From Leptolinea tardivitalis (GTDB taxonomy: Bacteria; Chloroflexota; Anaerolineae; Anaerolineales; Anaerolineaceae), in NCBI RefSeq assembly GCF_001050275.1, contig NZ_BBYA01000008.1, positions 310,001-374,000 of the forward strand: a stretch of DNA of 64,000 nucleotides. The letters are read 5' to 3'. The translations under genes were made by a program, and so were the position numbers. How positions within the stretch are numbered: the stretch's first letter is position 1; the number at the start of each line of letters is the position of its first letter. Below the pieces are notes generated by a model. The model did not search any database. It had not been told where the DNA came from and worked only from the letters and a program-made list of their open reading frames with translations. Positions 6,996-15,306 of the stretch are shown in pieces.

Positions 6996-9240
6996 TTTGG
7001 TGCGATTGACAGATTTGGGAGTAGGAAAACATGCCCAGGTTCGTCGTCTCGAAGGCGGGAAGGGATTTATTTCGCGTCTGGCGGCTATGGGGTTTACACC
7101 TGGTGCTCCGGTGACGGTCTTGCGCCGTAATGGAAACGGCCCGATATTGGTCAGTCTGCGGGGTGCCCAGGTAGCTCTCGGATTTTTAGAGGCAAAGAAA
7201 ATCAGGTTGACAGTTGTAGAAGAACAGGACCAAGCCTTTATTCAAGAGCCTACGATTCACGGCAATACCCCTGAAAAACACATGGTCATTGCCCTGGCCG
7301 GGCAGCCGAATGTAGGAAAGTCTACAGTTTTTAATCTTCTTACGGGATTAAATCAACATGTGGGTAATTGGGCTGGAAAAACGATTGATTTGAAATCCGG
7401 TGGATTCATGGTGGGTGACACCTCAATCACCCTGGTGGATCTTCCCGGCACATACAGTCTCACAGCCAATTCGGAAGAAGAGCGAATTGCCCGCGATTTT
7501 ATCCTTAAAGAACACCCCGATCTGGCCATTGTTGTGGTGGATGCGGCGAACCTTGAACGCAGCCTTTATTTACTGGCAGAAGTCCTTCTCCTGCCGGTTC
7601 CTGTTATTCTGGCGTTAAATATGATGGACGTTGCCGGACAGGAAGGAATTCAAGTTGAACCGGGAGTCTTAGAGAGTGCGCTTGGCATCCCGGTGGCTCC
7701 AATGTCTGCTGCACACAATCAGGGTATAGACGCATTATTGGCTGTCATTCGGGAATATCTTGATGGAAAAATGCCATTCAACCCGAAGAAGCCTTCCATA
7801 TCCGATGAACATAAGGGGATATTGGCCGAGATTGTTGAGCAGATTAATGGTTACACCCCAGAGGGATACCCGACAAAATGGGTTGCCCTGAAACTGCTGG
7901 AAGGAGATGAAGAACTGGCGGGTTTAATCGAGAAAAACCTGCCTGCGGCCAACTGGCAGAAAGTGGCCGCATTGTTATACGAACACGAAGATGCCGTGTT
8001 GGATATTGCCGGTGAACGATATGAATGGATTGCCCGGATGGTGCGTGCGGCTGTTGTAGAACCGCGGATTACACGCGGAAGTCTGACCTCACGTTTGGAT
8101 CAGGTATTAACACATCCTGTATTTGGGTCATTGATACTGGCATTGGTACTGGGTGGTGTATTTTTCGTAACGTATGCAATCGGATCACCCCTGCAAAGTT
8201 GGCTGGGGAGAGGTGTGGAAGCCCTCACAGAATGGTTACGAGTGCAAATGGCTAATTCTCCCGACTGGTTGTCTCATTTGATAACGGATGGTGTTTTAGG
8301 TGGTGTCGGTCTGGTTCTGACTTTTCTTCCGATACTGGCGATCTTCTATATCGCATTGGGATTATTGGAAGATACGGGCTATATGGCACGCATCGCATAT
8401 TTGACGGATCGTTGGATGCACCGTCTTGGACTTCATGGCAAGAGTTTTCTTCCATTACTTCTTGGATTTGGTTGTAACGTCCCAGCCGTATTTGGAACGC
8501 GGATTATTGAATCTCGCCGCAGCCGATTATTGACCATTTTATTAATCCCGTTGATCCCCTGTACAGCCCGCATGGCTGTGATCACGATTTTGACGCCCAT
8601 CTTTTTCCCGGTGCACTCCGCACTGGTTGCCTGGGGGTTGGTGGCTGGTAATCTGGTGATCTTGATGTTACTGGGATTGGCATTGCACAGTTTGATATTG
8701 AAGAATGAGCATGTGGCGTTTATTATGGAACTTCCTTTGTATCATGTTCCCAACATGAAAACCATTGGAATTTATGTATGGCAGAATCTACTCAGTTTCC
8801 TGCAAAAAGCAGGAACCGTCATTCTGGGCGGTTCCCTGGTTATCTGGGGATTGTCATATTTCCCTACAGGCGAGGTTATGACGAGTTATCTTTCCTATGC
8901 CGGCCGCTTCCTTGAACCTATTGGACTGTGGATGGGGTTACCCTGGCCTGTACTGCTGGCCATTCTGACCAGTGTTGTTGCCAAAGAGAATACGATAGCC
9001 ACACTGGGTATCTTGTATGGGGATGTCGTAAAGGTTCTACCTACACTCCTGACTGCTTCATCAGCCCTGGCTCTTCTGGCTTTTCAAATGCTTTTTATCC
9101 CCTGCCTCGGTACCATAGCCGCCATCCATGAGGAGACGAAATCTCTGATGTGGACCATTGTCAGTGCGGTTATGATGCTTTCTCTTTCCATCGGGGCAGG
9201 CGTTTTGATCTATAAGGTCGGATTATTACTTTTTGGATGA
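6985..9240 (+). CDS. feoB: Ferrous iron transporter FeoB with fused N-terminal FeoA domain
   Basis: GTP-dependent Fe(II) importer of the inner membrane. Residues 1-77 form a FeoA/SH3 domain usually encoded by a separate gene. The G domain follows with G1 GQPNVGKST (106-114), the switch Thr at about 133, G3 DLPG (152-155) and G4 NMMD (about 211-214). The membrane part includes GFGCNVPAVFGTR (about 492-504) and GLPWPVLLAILTSVVAKENT, both typical of FeoB Gate/core regions with the conserved Cys. Length (751 aa) matches FeoB plus a FeoA domain. It overlaps the regulator gene upstream and shares ATGA with the FeoC-like gene downstream. Confidence 0.97.
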   Translation: MDHDLVRLTDLGVGKHAQVRRLEGGKGFISRLAAMGFTPGAPVTVLRRNGNGPILVSLRGAQVALGFLEAKKIRLTVVEEQDQAFIQEPTIHGNTPEKHMVIALAGQPNVGKSTVFNLLTGLNQHVGNWAGKTIDLKSGGFMVGDTSITLVDLPGTYSLTANSEEERIARDFILKEHPDLAIVVVDAANLERSLYLLAEVLLLPVPVILALNMMDVAGQEGIQVEPGVLESALGIPVAPMSAAHNQGIDALLAVIREYLDGKMPFNPKKPSISDEHKGILAEIVEQINGYTPEGYPTKWVALKLLEGDEELAGLIEKNLPAANWQKVAALLYEHEDAVLDIAGERYEWIARMVRAAVVEPRITRGSLTSRLDQVLTHPVFGSLILALVLGGVFFVTYAIGSPLQSWLGRGVEALTEWLRVQMANSPDWLSHLITDGVLGGVGLVLTFLPILAIFYIALGLLEDTGYMARIAYLTDRWMHRLGLHGKSFLPLLLGFGCNVPAVFGTRIIESRRSRLLTILLIPLIPCTARMAVITILTPIFFPVHSALVAWGLVAGNLVILMLLGLALHSLILKNEHVAFIMELPLYHVPNMKTIGIYVWQNLLSFLQKAGTVILGGSLVIWGLSYFPTGEVMTSYLSYAGRFLEPIGLWMGLPWPVLLAILTSVVAKENTIATLGILYGDVVKVLPTLLTASSALALLAFQMLFIPCLGTIAAIHEETKSLMWTIVSAVMMLSLSIGAGVLIYKVGLLLFG

Positions 9241-9497
9241 ATATGTTGATCAAAATTCTGCAGATCATACATCGTTATCCTCTGGCTACAATGGAACAAA
9301 TCCAGGAGGAATTAAGTGTCTCGGCAGAAATGCTGAATAGTATGGTTGCTGATTTAGTTAAAAAAGGGTATCTTAAATCGTATGAAAGCTGTGCCTCTGC
9401 CTGTGATCATTGTTCCTTATCCTCTGCATGCGGGGGACAAAGCCATCCCAAAATCTGGATGTTGACAGATAAAGGAAACGATCTAGCCCGCAGGTAA
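9237..9497 (+). CDS. FeoC-like winged-helix Fe-S protein
   Basis: A small (86 aa) protein: a winged helix (residues 1-50, MNMLIKILQIIHRYPLATM then KKGYLKSY) followed by a Cys cluster C52-x3-C56-x2-C59-x5-C65 likely to bind an iron-sulfur cluster. This is the architecture of FeoC, which modulates FeoB. The start overlaps the feoB stop by 4 bp (ATGA). No separate FeoA gene is present because FeoA is fused to FeoB. Confidence 0.82.
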   Translation: MNMLIKILQIIHRYPLATMEQIQEELSVSAEMLNSMVADLVKKGYLKSYESCASACDHCSLSSACGGQSHPKIWMLTDKGNDLARR

Positions 9498-9522
9498 AAA
9501 ACTTCATTGGTCAGGTGAAAAG

Positions 9523-10284
9523 ATGAAATTTGTCCGCTATAGAATTGGCAATGGTGAACCCCGTTATGGCTGGATATATCAGGATCGGGTTGGTCCGGTG
9601 GAAGGGGATCCTTTTGGAGAATACCGCCGGTTGGAAGTGGAAACATCTTTATCAGATGTGCAATTATTATCGCCTGTTATTCCCGGGAAAATCATCTGTG
9701 TGGGCCGGAATTATATCGAGCATGCCAAAGAACATTCTGCTCCCGTACCTGAATGGCCGATGTTATTTATGAAACCTCCCAGCAGTGTTATTGGGTTGAA
9801 TGATTTAATCCATCTTCCTCCCCAATCTGAACAGGTGGAACATGAAGTTGAACTGGTGGTCGTGATGGGAAAAGGCGGCCGGTGGATTCAACCGGATGAA
9901 GCTTTCCGGTATATTTTTGGTTACACCATTGGTAATGATGTTACCGCCCGGGATCTACAAAATAAAGACGGCCAGTGGACGCGATCAAAAGGATTTGATA
10001 CGTTTTGTCCGCTGGGACCATGGATTGAAACTGAATTGGATCCGGCTGATGTCTTATTAAGCTGCCGGGTAAATGGCGAATTGCGGCAGATGTCATCAAC
10101 CCGTGAAATGGTTTTCACTGTTCAACAACTGGTGGCATTTGTGACATCCATTATGACATTGAATCCTGGTGATATTATCATGACAGGTACACCTGCCGGT
10201 GTTGGCCCGCTGAATGAAGGTGACGTGGTGGAATGCACGGGAGAAGGCATCGGTACATTAACCAACCAGATTGCTGCAAGATAA
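9523..10284 (+). CDS. Fumarylacetoacetate hydrolase family protein
   Basis: A 253-residue enzyme of the FAH superfamily, metal-dependent hydrolases, decarboxylases or isomerases of beta-keto acids. The N-terminal region is short, then the conserved GKIICVGRNYIEHAKE leads into the catalytic domain. Metal ligands are suggested by VEHEVELVVVMG (Glu-x-Glu motif) and GNDVTARDLQ, and the family signature GDIIMTGTPAGVG is near the C-terminus. An AGGTGA site precedes the ATG. It follows the feo operon by 25 bp but has no obvious link to iron transport. Fumarylpyruvate or acylpyruvate hydrolase, or oxaloacetate decarboxylase, are all possible activities. Confidence 0.9.
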   Translation: MKFVRYRIGNGEPRYGWIYQDRVGPVEGDPFGEYRRLEVETSLSDVQLLSPVIPGKIICVGRNYIEHAKEHSAPVPEWPMLFMKPPSSVIGLNDLIHLPPQSEQVEHEVELVVVMGKGGRWIQPDEAFRYIFGYTIGNDVTARDLQNKDGQWTRSKGFDTFCPLGPWIETELDPADVLLSCRVNGELRQMSSTREMVFTVQQLVAFVTSIMTLNPGDIIMTGTPAGVGPLNEGDVVECTGEGIGTLTNQIAAR

Positions 10285-10382
10285 CTGGTGCGTAGGCAAA
10301 AAGTCAGTACATATGATTTGGATGAACGACTCTGGTTTTGCTACTTCACAGGTGCTTCACCGGTACCAGGATGCTTTCATGG

Positions 10383-10388
10383 TATAAT
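10383..10388 (+). promoter_or_regulatory. Candidate -10 element upstream of yebC
   Basis: A perfect TATAAT lies 58 bp before the yebC start in the 160-bp gap after the FAH gene; the -35 region is poor (TTCACC with a 20-bp spacer). It would drive yebC-ruvC-trmH-ruvA. Confidence 0.4.
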
Positions 10389-10445
10389 TTTTTTCCGTTC
10401 TTTTGAAACATTCCATCCTTGCAACTATTAAAGGAGTTATTACCC

Positions 10446-11201
10446 ATGTCCGGTCATTCTAAATGGGCAACTATTAAAAGGAAAAAAGGTGCTGCTGATG
10501 CAAAACGCGGGCAGATATTCACTCGTTTGACACGTGAAATCGTCATGGCAGCACGTGATGGCGGCGGCGATGTTGATTCAAACTTCCGGCTGAGATTGGC
10601 CATTGAAAAAGCCCGCGCCCAAAATATGCCAAAAGACAACATAGACCGGGCCATTAAACGCGGCACCGGCGAGTCAAAGGAAGGCAATTCCTTCGAGCAA
10701 ATTACTTATGAAGGCTATGCCGGACACGGTGTTGCCTGCATGATCGAAGTGGTTACAGATAACCGCAACCGTTCTGTTGCAGAAATCCGTCATGTTCTCT
10801 CCCGCGCTGGCGGTAATCTTGGCGAAAATGGTTCTGTTGCCTGGCAGTTCAAACGGATAGCCTATTTTTCCATTCCGGCTGCCGGAAATGATTTTGACAA
10901 GATTTTCGAACTGGCTGTGGATTGCGGTGCAGATGATGTGACCAGTGAAGAAGATGAAATTGAAATCTTCGCCCCTGTTGAATCCTTCAAGACGATCAGC
11001 GACCGCCTCCGCGCAGAAAAGATCACCATTGATGAGGCAGAACTGCGCATGATCCCCACCCAGGAAATGGATCTGGATGTCGAAAAAACTCTCGCTGTAA
11101 TGAAAACTCTGGATGCCCTGGAAGAACTGGACGATGTGCAGGCTCTCTCATCCAATCTGCACATTTCTGAGGAGGCCATGGCGGCTCTGGAGAACGAATA
11201 G
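10446..11201 (+). CDS. yebC: YebC/PmpR (TACO1) family protein
   Basis: Member of the conserved YebC/TACO1 family; members act as DNA-binding regulators or as ribosome-associated factors that help translation of proline-rich stretches. The N-terminus SGHSKWATIKRKKGAADAKR and the following helical segment (ARAQNMPKDNIDRAI) are diagnostic. I chose the ATG at 10446, which yields the family's canonical MSGHSKW start (251 aa) and has an AAAGGAG site, over an in-frame ATG 27 bp upstream. ruvC begins 6 bp later, matching the widespread yebC-ruvC linkage. Confidence 0.96.
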   Translation: MSGHSKWATIKRKKGAADAKRGQIFTRLTREIVMAARDGGGDVDSNFRLRLAIEKARAQNMPKDNIDRAIKRGTGESKEGNSFEQITYEGYAGHGVACMIEVVTDNRNRSVAEIRHVLSRAGGNLGENGSVAWQFKRIAYFSIPAAGNDFDKIFELAVDCGADDVTSEEDEIEIFAPVESFKTISDRLRAEKITIDEAELRMIPTQEMDLDVEKTLAVMKTLDALEELDDVQALSSNLHISEEAMAALENE

Positions 11202-11207
11202 ACTGCC

Positions 11208-11708
11208 ATGTTGGTGCTGGGGATTGATCCCGGTACAGCCACTACAGGTTTCGGTCTTATCCGTAACCTGAATAATGGTGACCTCGAATCAGTGTCCTAC
11301 GGGGTGATCACCACACCGAAAAAAACTCTTCCAGAAGAACGTCTTCTTTCTATTTATAACGAGGTTATACAATTACTGACTCTCCACAGCCCTGATATGG
11401 CGGCTGTGGAGAAACTTTTTTTTCAGCGAAACGTAACCACAGCACTGGCTGTCGGCCAGGCCAGGGGAGTGGTGTTACTGGCTCTTGCTCAGAAAAAGAT
11501 ACCTCTGGCAGAATATACTCCCATGGAAATTAAACAGGCTGTAGCTGGATATGGCGGAGCAGAAAAGAACCAGGTTCAACTGATGGTGAAAGCCCTTTTG
11601 AATCTTGAGGATATTCCCCGTCCGGATGACGCTGCAGATGCTCTGGCAGTGGCCATTTGTCATTGCCAATCCTACCGGTTTAAACACCTGGAATCTTTGA
11701 GCCTATGA
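11208..11708 (+). CDS. ruvC: Holliday junction endonuclease RuvC
   Basis: Resolves Holliday junctions by symmetric cleavage, working with the RuvAB branch-migration complex. The four acidic catalytic residues expected for the RNase H-like fold are visible: Asp7 (GIDPGT), Glu67 (AAVEKLFF), and Asp140 and Asp143 (RPDDAADALA), with the same three-residue spacing as in the E. coli enzyme. Length 166 aa is normal. The stop overlaps the start of the following RNA methyltransferase by 4 bp. Confidence 0.96.
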   Translation: MLVLGIDPGTATTGFGLIRNLNNGDLESVSYGVITTPKKTLPEERLLSIYNEVIQLLTLHSPDMAAVEKLFFQRNVTTALAVGQARGVVLLALAQKKIPLAEYTPMEIKQAVAGYGGAEKNQVQLMVKALLNLEDIPRPDDAADALAVAICHCQSYRFKHLESLSL

Positions 11709-12532
11709 CCCTCATTACCAGTTCTGCCAATCCGCGAATCAAAGACCTTCGCAAACTGCGCGACCGGAAATATCGATCTGAAACCGGCCTGGCATGGGTG
11801 GAAGGTTTGCGGGCCTGCGGAGATGCTTTCTCACACCCTGAGCATGTTGAGCAGATGGTTATTTGCCCGGAGACTTTACACAGTTCATTTGCCGATGAAT
11901 TACTCCAAAAGGCACTGGATCATAATATTGATGTAATCGAAACCAGCCGAGAGGTGTATTCCTCTCTTTCTGGCAAGGAAAATCCACAGGGAATGGGCGT
12001 TGTCATTCGGCAAACATTCCAGACTCTGGACAATGTTGTATTAAGTCAGGCTGACCTGTGGGTGGCTTTGGACCGTGTAGCTGATCCTGGGAATCTGGGA
12101 ACCATACTCAGGACACTCGATGCCAGCGGTGGTAAAGGATTGATTCTGCTGGATCACTGCACCGATCCGTATGATCCTACAGCGATTCGTGCCTCAACGG
12201 GCGCCGTTTTCCATCTCGATCTTGTAAAATCAGATACACAATATTTTTCTATGTGGAAAACCCGGCAAAACGCTAATCTGGTAGGAGCAGTGGCCGTCCC
12301 GGGGGCTCAGGATTATCATTCCTATGTCTATACCCGTCCAATGATATTGATCATGGGCAGTGAACGGGAAGGATTATCACCTACTCTGACTGAACTTTGT
12401 GATGGATTGGTATATATCCCCATGATCGGTCATGTAGATTCATTGAATCTGGCAGAGGCAACGGCTATCATGTTGTATGAAATCTTCAATCAACATCGTG
12501 AAGCAAATTCAGGGCTGGGAGAAAAAAGATGA
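11705..12532 (+). CDS. TrmH/SpoU family RNA 2'-O-methyltransferase
   Basis: SPOUT-fold SAM-dependent methyltransferase acting on ribose of tRNA or rRNA. An N-terminal substrate-binding domain (about 1-100, ITSSANPRIKDLRKLRDRK) precedes the knotted catalytic domain with the three SpoU motifs: DRVADPGNLGTILRT (about 120-134), GSEREGLSP (about 218-226) and IPMIGHVDSLNLAEA (about 238-252). Length is 275 aa. It is inserted between ruvC and ruvA with 4-bp overlaps on both sides, so it is translated together with the recombination genes. Which RNA position is modified cannot be told. Confidence 0.92.
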   Translation: MTLITSSANPRIKDLRKLRDRKYRSETGLAWVEGLRACGDAFSHPEHVEQMVICPETLHSSFADELLQKALDHNIDVIETSREVYSSLSGKENPQGMGVVIRQTFQTLDNVVLSQADLWVALDRVADPGNLGTILRTLDASGGKGLILLDHCTDPYDPTAIRASTGAVFHLDLVKSDTQYFSMWKTRQNANLVGAVAVPGAQDYHSYVYTRPMILIMGSEREGLSPTLTELCDGLVYIPMIGHVDSLNLAEATAIMLYEIFNQHREANSGLGEKR

Positions 12533-13107
12533 TTGCAGCCGTTCGTGGTGAGGTGATTGGTAAAGGAGACGATCATCTGATAGTAGAAACAGGTGGGGTC
12601 GGATTTAAAATATTTACCACACAGGATTATGCCTTACGAACTGTGATCGGTGATCCTGTTCTCCTGTTTACCCATCTGGTGGTTCGTGAAGACGCCCTTA
12701 CATTGTTTGGTTTTGAAACCGAAGAATTGCGCGACCTCTTTATACTTTTGCTGGGTGTCAATGGGGTAGGTCCGCGAATAGCACTGGCCATACTTTCCAG
12801 TATGTCGCCTGATGCCATTCGACGGTCTGTTTTATCCGAACAGGCAGATCTCTTTACCCGTGTGCCCGGGGTTGGTAAGAAAACTGCACAACAAATTCTG
12901 TTGCATTTGCAGGGTAAGATAAAGGGCGAGATGGCACCTGGCCGCGAGCCGGGTACAATTGAAATCGATGCCCAGGTGTTAGACGCCCTTACCGGATTGG
13001 GTTATTCTGTGGTGGAGGCTCAGGCAGCCATTCAATCCATTCCGCGCGGGTCGGCATCTGATGTGGAAACCCGTCTCCGCCTGGCATTGCAATATTTTTC
13101 CAACTGA
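12529..13107 (+). CDS. ruvA: Holliday junction branch migration protein RuvA
   Basis: Tetrameric junction-binding protein that loads the RuvB motor. The 192-residue sequence shows the N-terminal OB fold (IAAVRGEVIGKGDDHLIVETGGVGF), two helix-hairpin-helix motifs (LLGVNGVGPRIALAILS and FTRVPGVGKKTAQQILLHL), and the C-terminal RuvB-binding domain after a flexible linker (about 145-192). It overlaps the methyltransferase gene by 4 bp. ruvB is not in the window. Confidence 0.96.
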   Translation: MIAAVRGEVIGKGDDHLIVETGGVGFKIFTTQDYALRTVIGDPVLLFTHLVVREDALTLFGFETEELRDLFILLLGVNGVGPRIALAILSSMSPDAIRRSVLSEQADLFTRVPGVGKKTAQQILLHLQGKIKGEMAPGREPGTIEIDAQVLDALTGLGYSVVEAQAAIQSIPRGSASDVETRLRLALQYFSN

Positions 13108-13148
13108 ATCTTTGCCGGTTTATTTCTTTTAGTGATCTGGATGGTGCT

Positions 13149-15290
13149 ATGAAACAGGTTCTGCAATCCATGCAAGATGGAAAAACCACTGTCGTCGAGG
13201 TTCCTGATCCTTCTGTCAGACCGGGAATGGCACTCGTACGAACCGCATTCTCACTCGTATCGGCAGGAACGGAACGGATGGTGGTGGAATTTGCGGAAAA
13301 GAACCTGTTAGATAAGGTGCGTTCACGGCCAGATCTGGCCAGGCAGGTGATTGATAAAGCCCTGAAAGAAGGCCCATTAACTGCACTGGACGCAGCGTTT
13401 AACCGGCTGGACCAGCCTATGGTTTTAGGATATTCATCCAGTGGTGTGATAGAGGCAGTTGGACCCGGTCTGACCGGTTTTTCTGTGGGCGATAGAGTGG
13501 CCTGTGCGGGTGGTGGTTTCGCCGTTCATGCTGAACTGGCTGTGGTGCCGCAAAACTTGCTGGCAAAAGTACCTGATTCTGTCGAAATGGATCAGGCTGC
13601 CTTTGCCACACTGGGTGCCATTGCCATGCATGGTTTCCGTCTGGCTTCTCCGCAGGTTGGTGAAAGAATTGCTATTATCGGAATGGGCTTGCTGGGTTTA
13701 CTGGCTGCGCAAATTGCCCGGGCTGCCGGATGTTTTGTGCTGGGAATTGATACCAATCCCCAGCGGGTCAAACTGGCAGGAACCATAGGTTTTGAATCTG
13801 TCGGTCGGGACGAAGCAGAATCCGCCTGCTTGGCTTTTACACACGGAAAAGGTGCCGATATTGTCTTGATCTGTGCAGATACAACATCAGATGACCCGAT
13901 TGACCTGGCTGCACGCATCGCCCGAGACCGGGCTGTGGTTGTTGCTGTGGGAGCGGTCGGGTTGAAATTAACCCGCAAGCTGTATTATGAAAAAGAATTG
14001 GATCTACGTATTTCTCGTTCTTATGGTCCCGGACGGTACGATCCAGAGTATGAGGAACACGGTAAAGATTACCCGATCGGATATGTACGCTGGACGGAAG
14101 GCCGTAATATTCAGTCCTTTGTTGAACTTCTGGCTGCGGGAAAAATGGATATTTCGCCGTTAATCACACACCGTTTTCCGATTGATCAGGCTGAAAATGC
14201 CTACGAACTGATCACAGGGAAGATAAATGAGCTATTCCTGGGCGTCTTGTTGACATATCCCCAACCGAATAGACCGGTGGAATATCAACGTAAAGTCATT
14301 AATCCTCTGGCTTCAGGAAAAGCAACCCAGACAGTGAGAGTGGGAGTGTTGGGAGCCGGAAATTTCGCCAATGCCATTTTGCTGCCAGCGGTAAAAAAGG
14401 CAGGAGGCGTTGATTTAACAGGTATTGCGTCTGCCGGCGGGGTTACTGCACAGGCAGCCGCCCGGAAATATGATTTCCGGTTTGCATCAACTGATGAAAA
14501 AGATATTCTGGAAAACCCAGATATCAATACCGTTATGATTCTTACCCGGCATAATCACCATGCCCGCCAGGTACTGGCGGCTTTGCGTGCGGGAAAGAAT
14601 GTATATTGTGAGAAACCTCTTGCACTTACGGAAGAAGACCTGAATGCCATTTTTGATGCATTGAAAGAAGTATCTGGCGTCATGCTGGCTGTGGGTTTTA
14701 ATCGTCGGTTTGCACCGTTATCCACACGATTGAAGGCTTTTCTTGGTTCCTGCAATGAGCCGTTTGCTGCGGTATACCGGGTGAACGCAGGTTATTTGCC
14801 CCCTACTCATTGGACACATGATCCTGCTCAGGGTGGTGGACGGATTGTGGGAGAAGGTTGTCATTTCATTGACTATATGACCTATCTCGCTGGAGCTGCT
14901 CCGGTCAGGGTGGAAGCCCGGGCATTACCCGATTCAGGCCGCTACCACAGAGATAATGTTCAAATTAATCTAACATATCCCGATGGATCTCTGGCTCAGG
15001 TGTTATATCTGGCCAATGGCGACAAAGGATTACCGAAAGAAAAGTTGGAAGTCCATTGTGCCGGAAGAAGTGCCATTCTAGATGATTACCGGGAATTGCA
15101 GTTATGGTCAGGCGGTTCGAAGAAAGTGTATCGATCCATGCTGCGGCAGGATAAAGGGCATCAGGCGGCATGGCAGGCCTTTGTGGAAGCCGTGAAGACT
15201 GGAGAAAATCCATCCATACCCTATGATCAATTGTACGGCTCCAGCCTGGCGAGTATTCAGGCTGCCCGTCAGATCGCCGGGCAGGTCTGA
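13149..15290 (+). CDS. Bi-domain oxidoreductase: ADH-like plus Gfo/Idh/MocA
   Basis: A 713-residue fusion. Residues 1 to about 370 are a medium-chain (zinc-type alcohol dehydrogenase-like) dehydrogenase with GYSSSGVIEAVG and the Rossmann motif GMGLLGLLAAQIA. Residues about 390-713 are a Gfo/Idh/MocA dehydrogenase beginning with the Rossmann motif GVLGAGNFANA and carrying the family EKPLAL motif. Both halves use nicotinamide cofactors and probably act on nucleotide- or polymer-linked sugars. This fusion is commonly found beside heparinase-like genes in exopolysaccharide loci, as here: the next gene begins 16 bp on. The substrate is unknown. Confidence 0.88.
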   Translation: MKQVLQSMQDGKTTVVEVPDPSVRPGMALVRTAFSLVSAGTERMVVEFAEKNLLDKVRSRPDLARQVIDKALKEGPLTALDAAFNRLDQPMVLGYSSSGVIEAVGPGLTGFSVGDRVACAGGGFAVHAELAVVPQNLLAKVPDSVEMDQAAFATLGAIAMHGFRLASPQVGERIAIIGMGLLGLLAAQIARAAGCFVLGIDTNPQRVKLAGTIGFESVGRDEAESACLAFTHGKGADIVLICADTTSDDPIDLAARIARDRAVVVAVGAVGLKLTRKLYYEKELDLRISRSYGPGRYDPEYEEHGKDYPIGYVRWTEGRNIQSFVELLAAGKMDISPLITHRFPIDQAENAYELITGKINELFLGVLLTYPQPNRPVEYQRKVINPLASGKATQTVRVGVLGAGNFANAILLPAVKKAGGVDLTGIASAGGVTAQAAARKYDFRFASTDEKDILENPDINTVMILTRHNHHARQVLAALRAGKNVYCEKPLALTEEDLNAIFDALKEVSGVMLAVGFNRRFAPLSTRLKAFLGSCNEPFAAVYRVNAGYLPPTHWTHDPAQGGGRIVGEGCHFIDYMTYLAGAAPVRVEARALPDSGRYHRDNVQINLTYPDGSLAQVLYLANGDKGLPKEKLEVHCAGRSAILDDYRELQLWSGGSKKVYRSMLRQDKGHQAAWQAFVEAVKTGENPSIPYDQLYGSSLASIQAARQIAGQV

Positions 15291-15306
15291 CCGGCAGGAT
15301 CAAACA

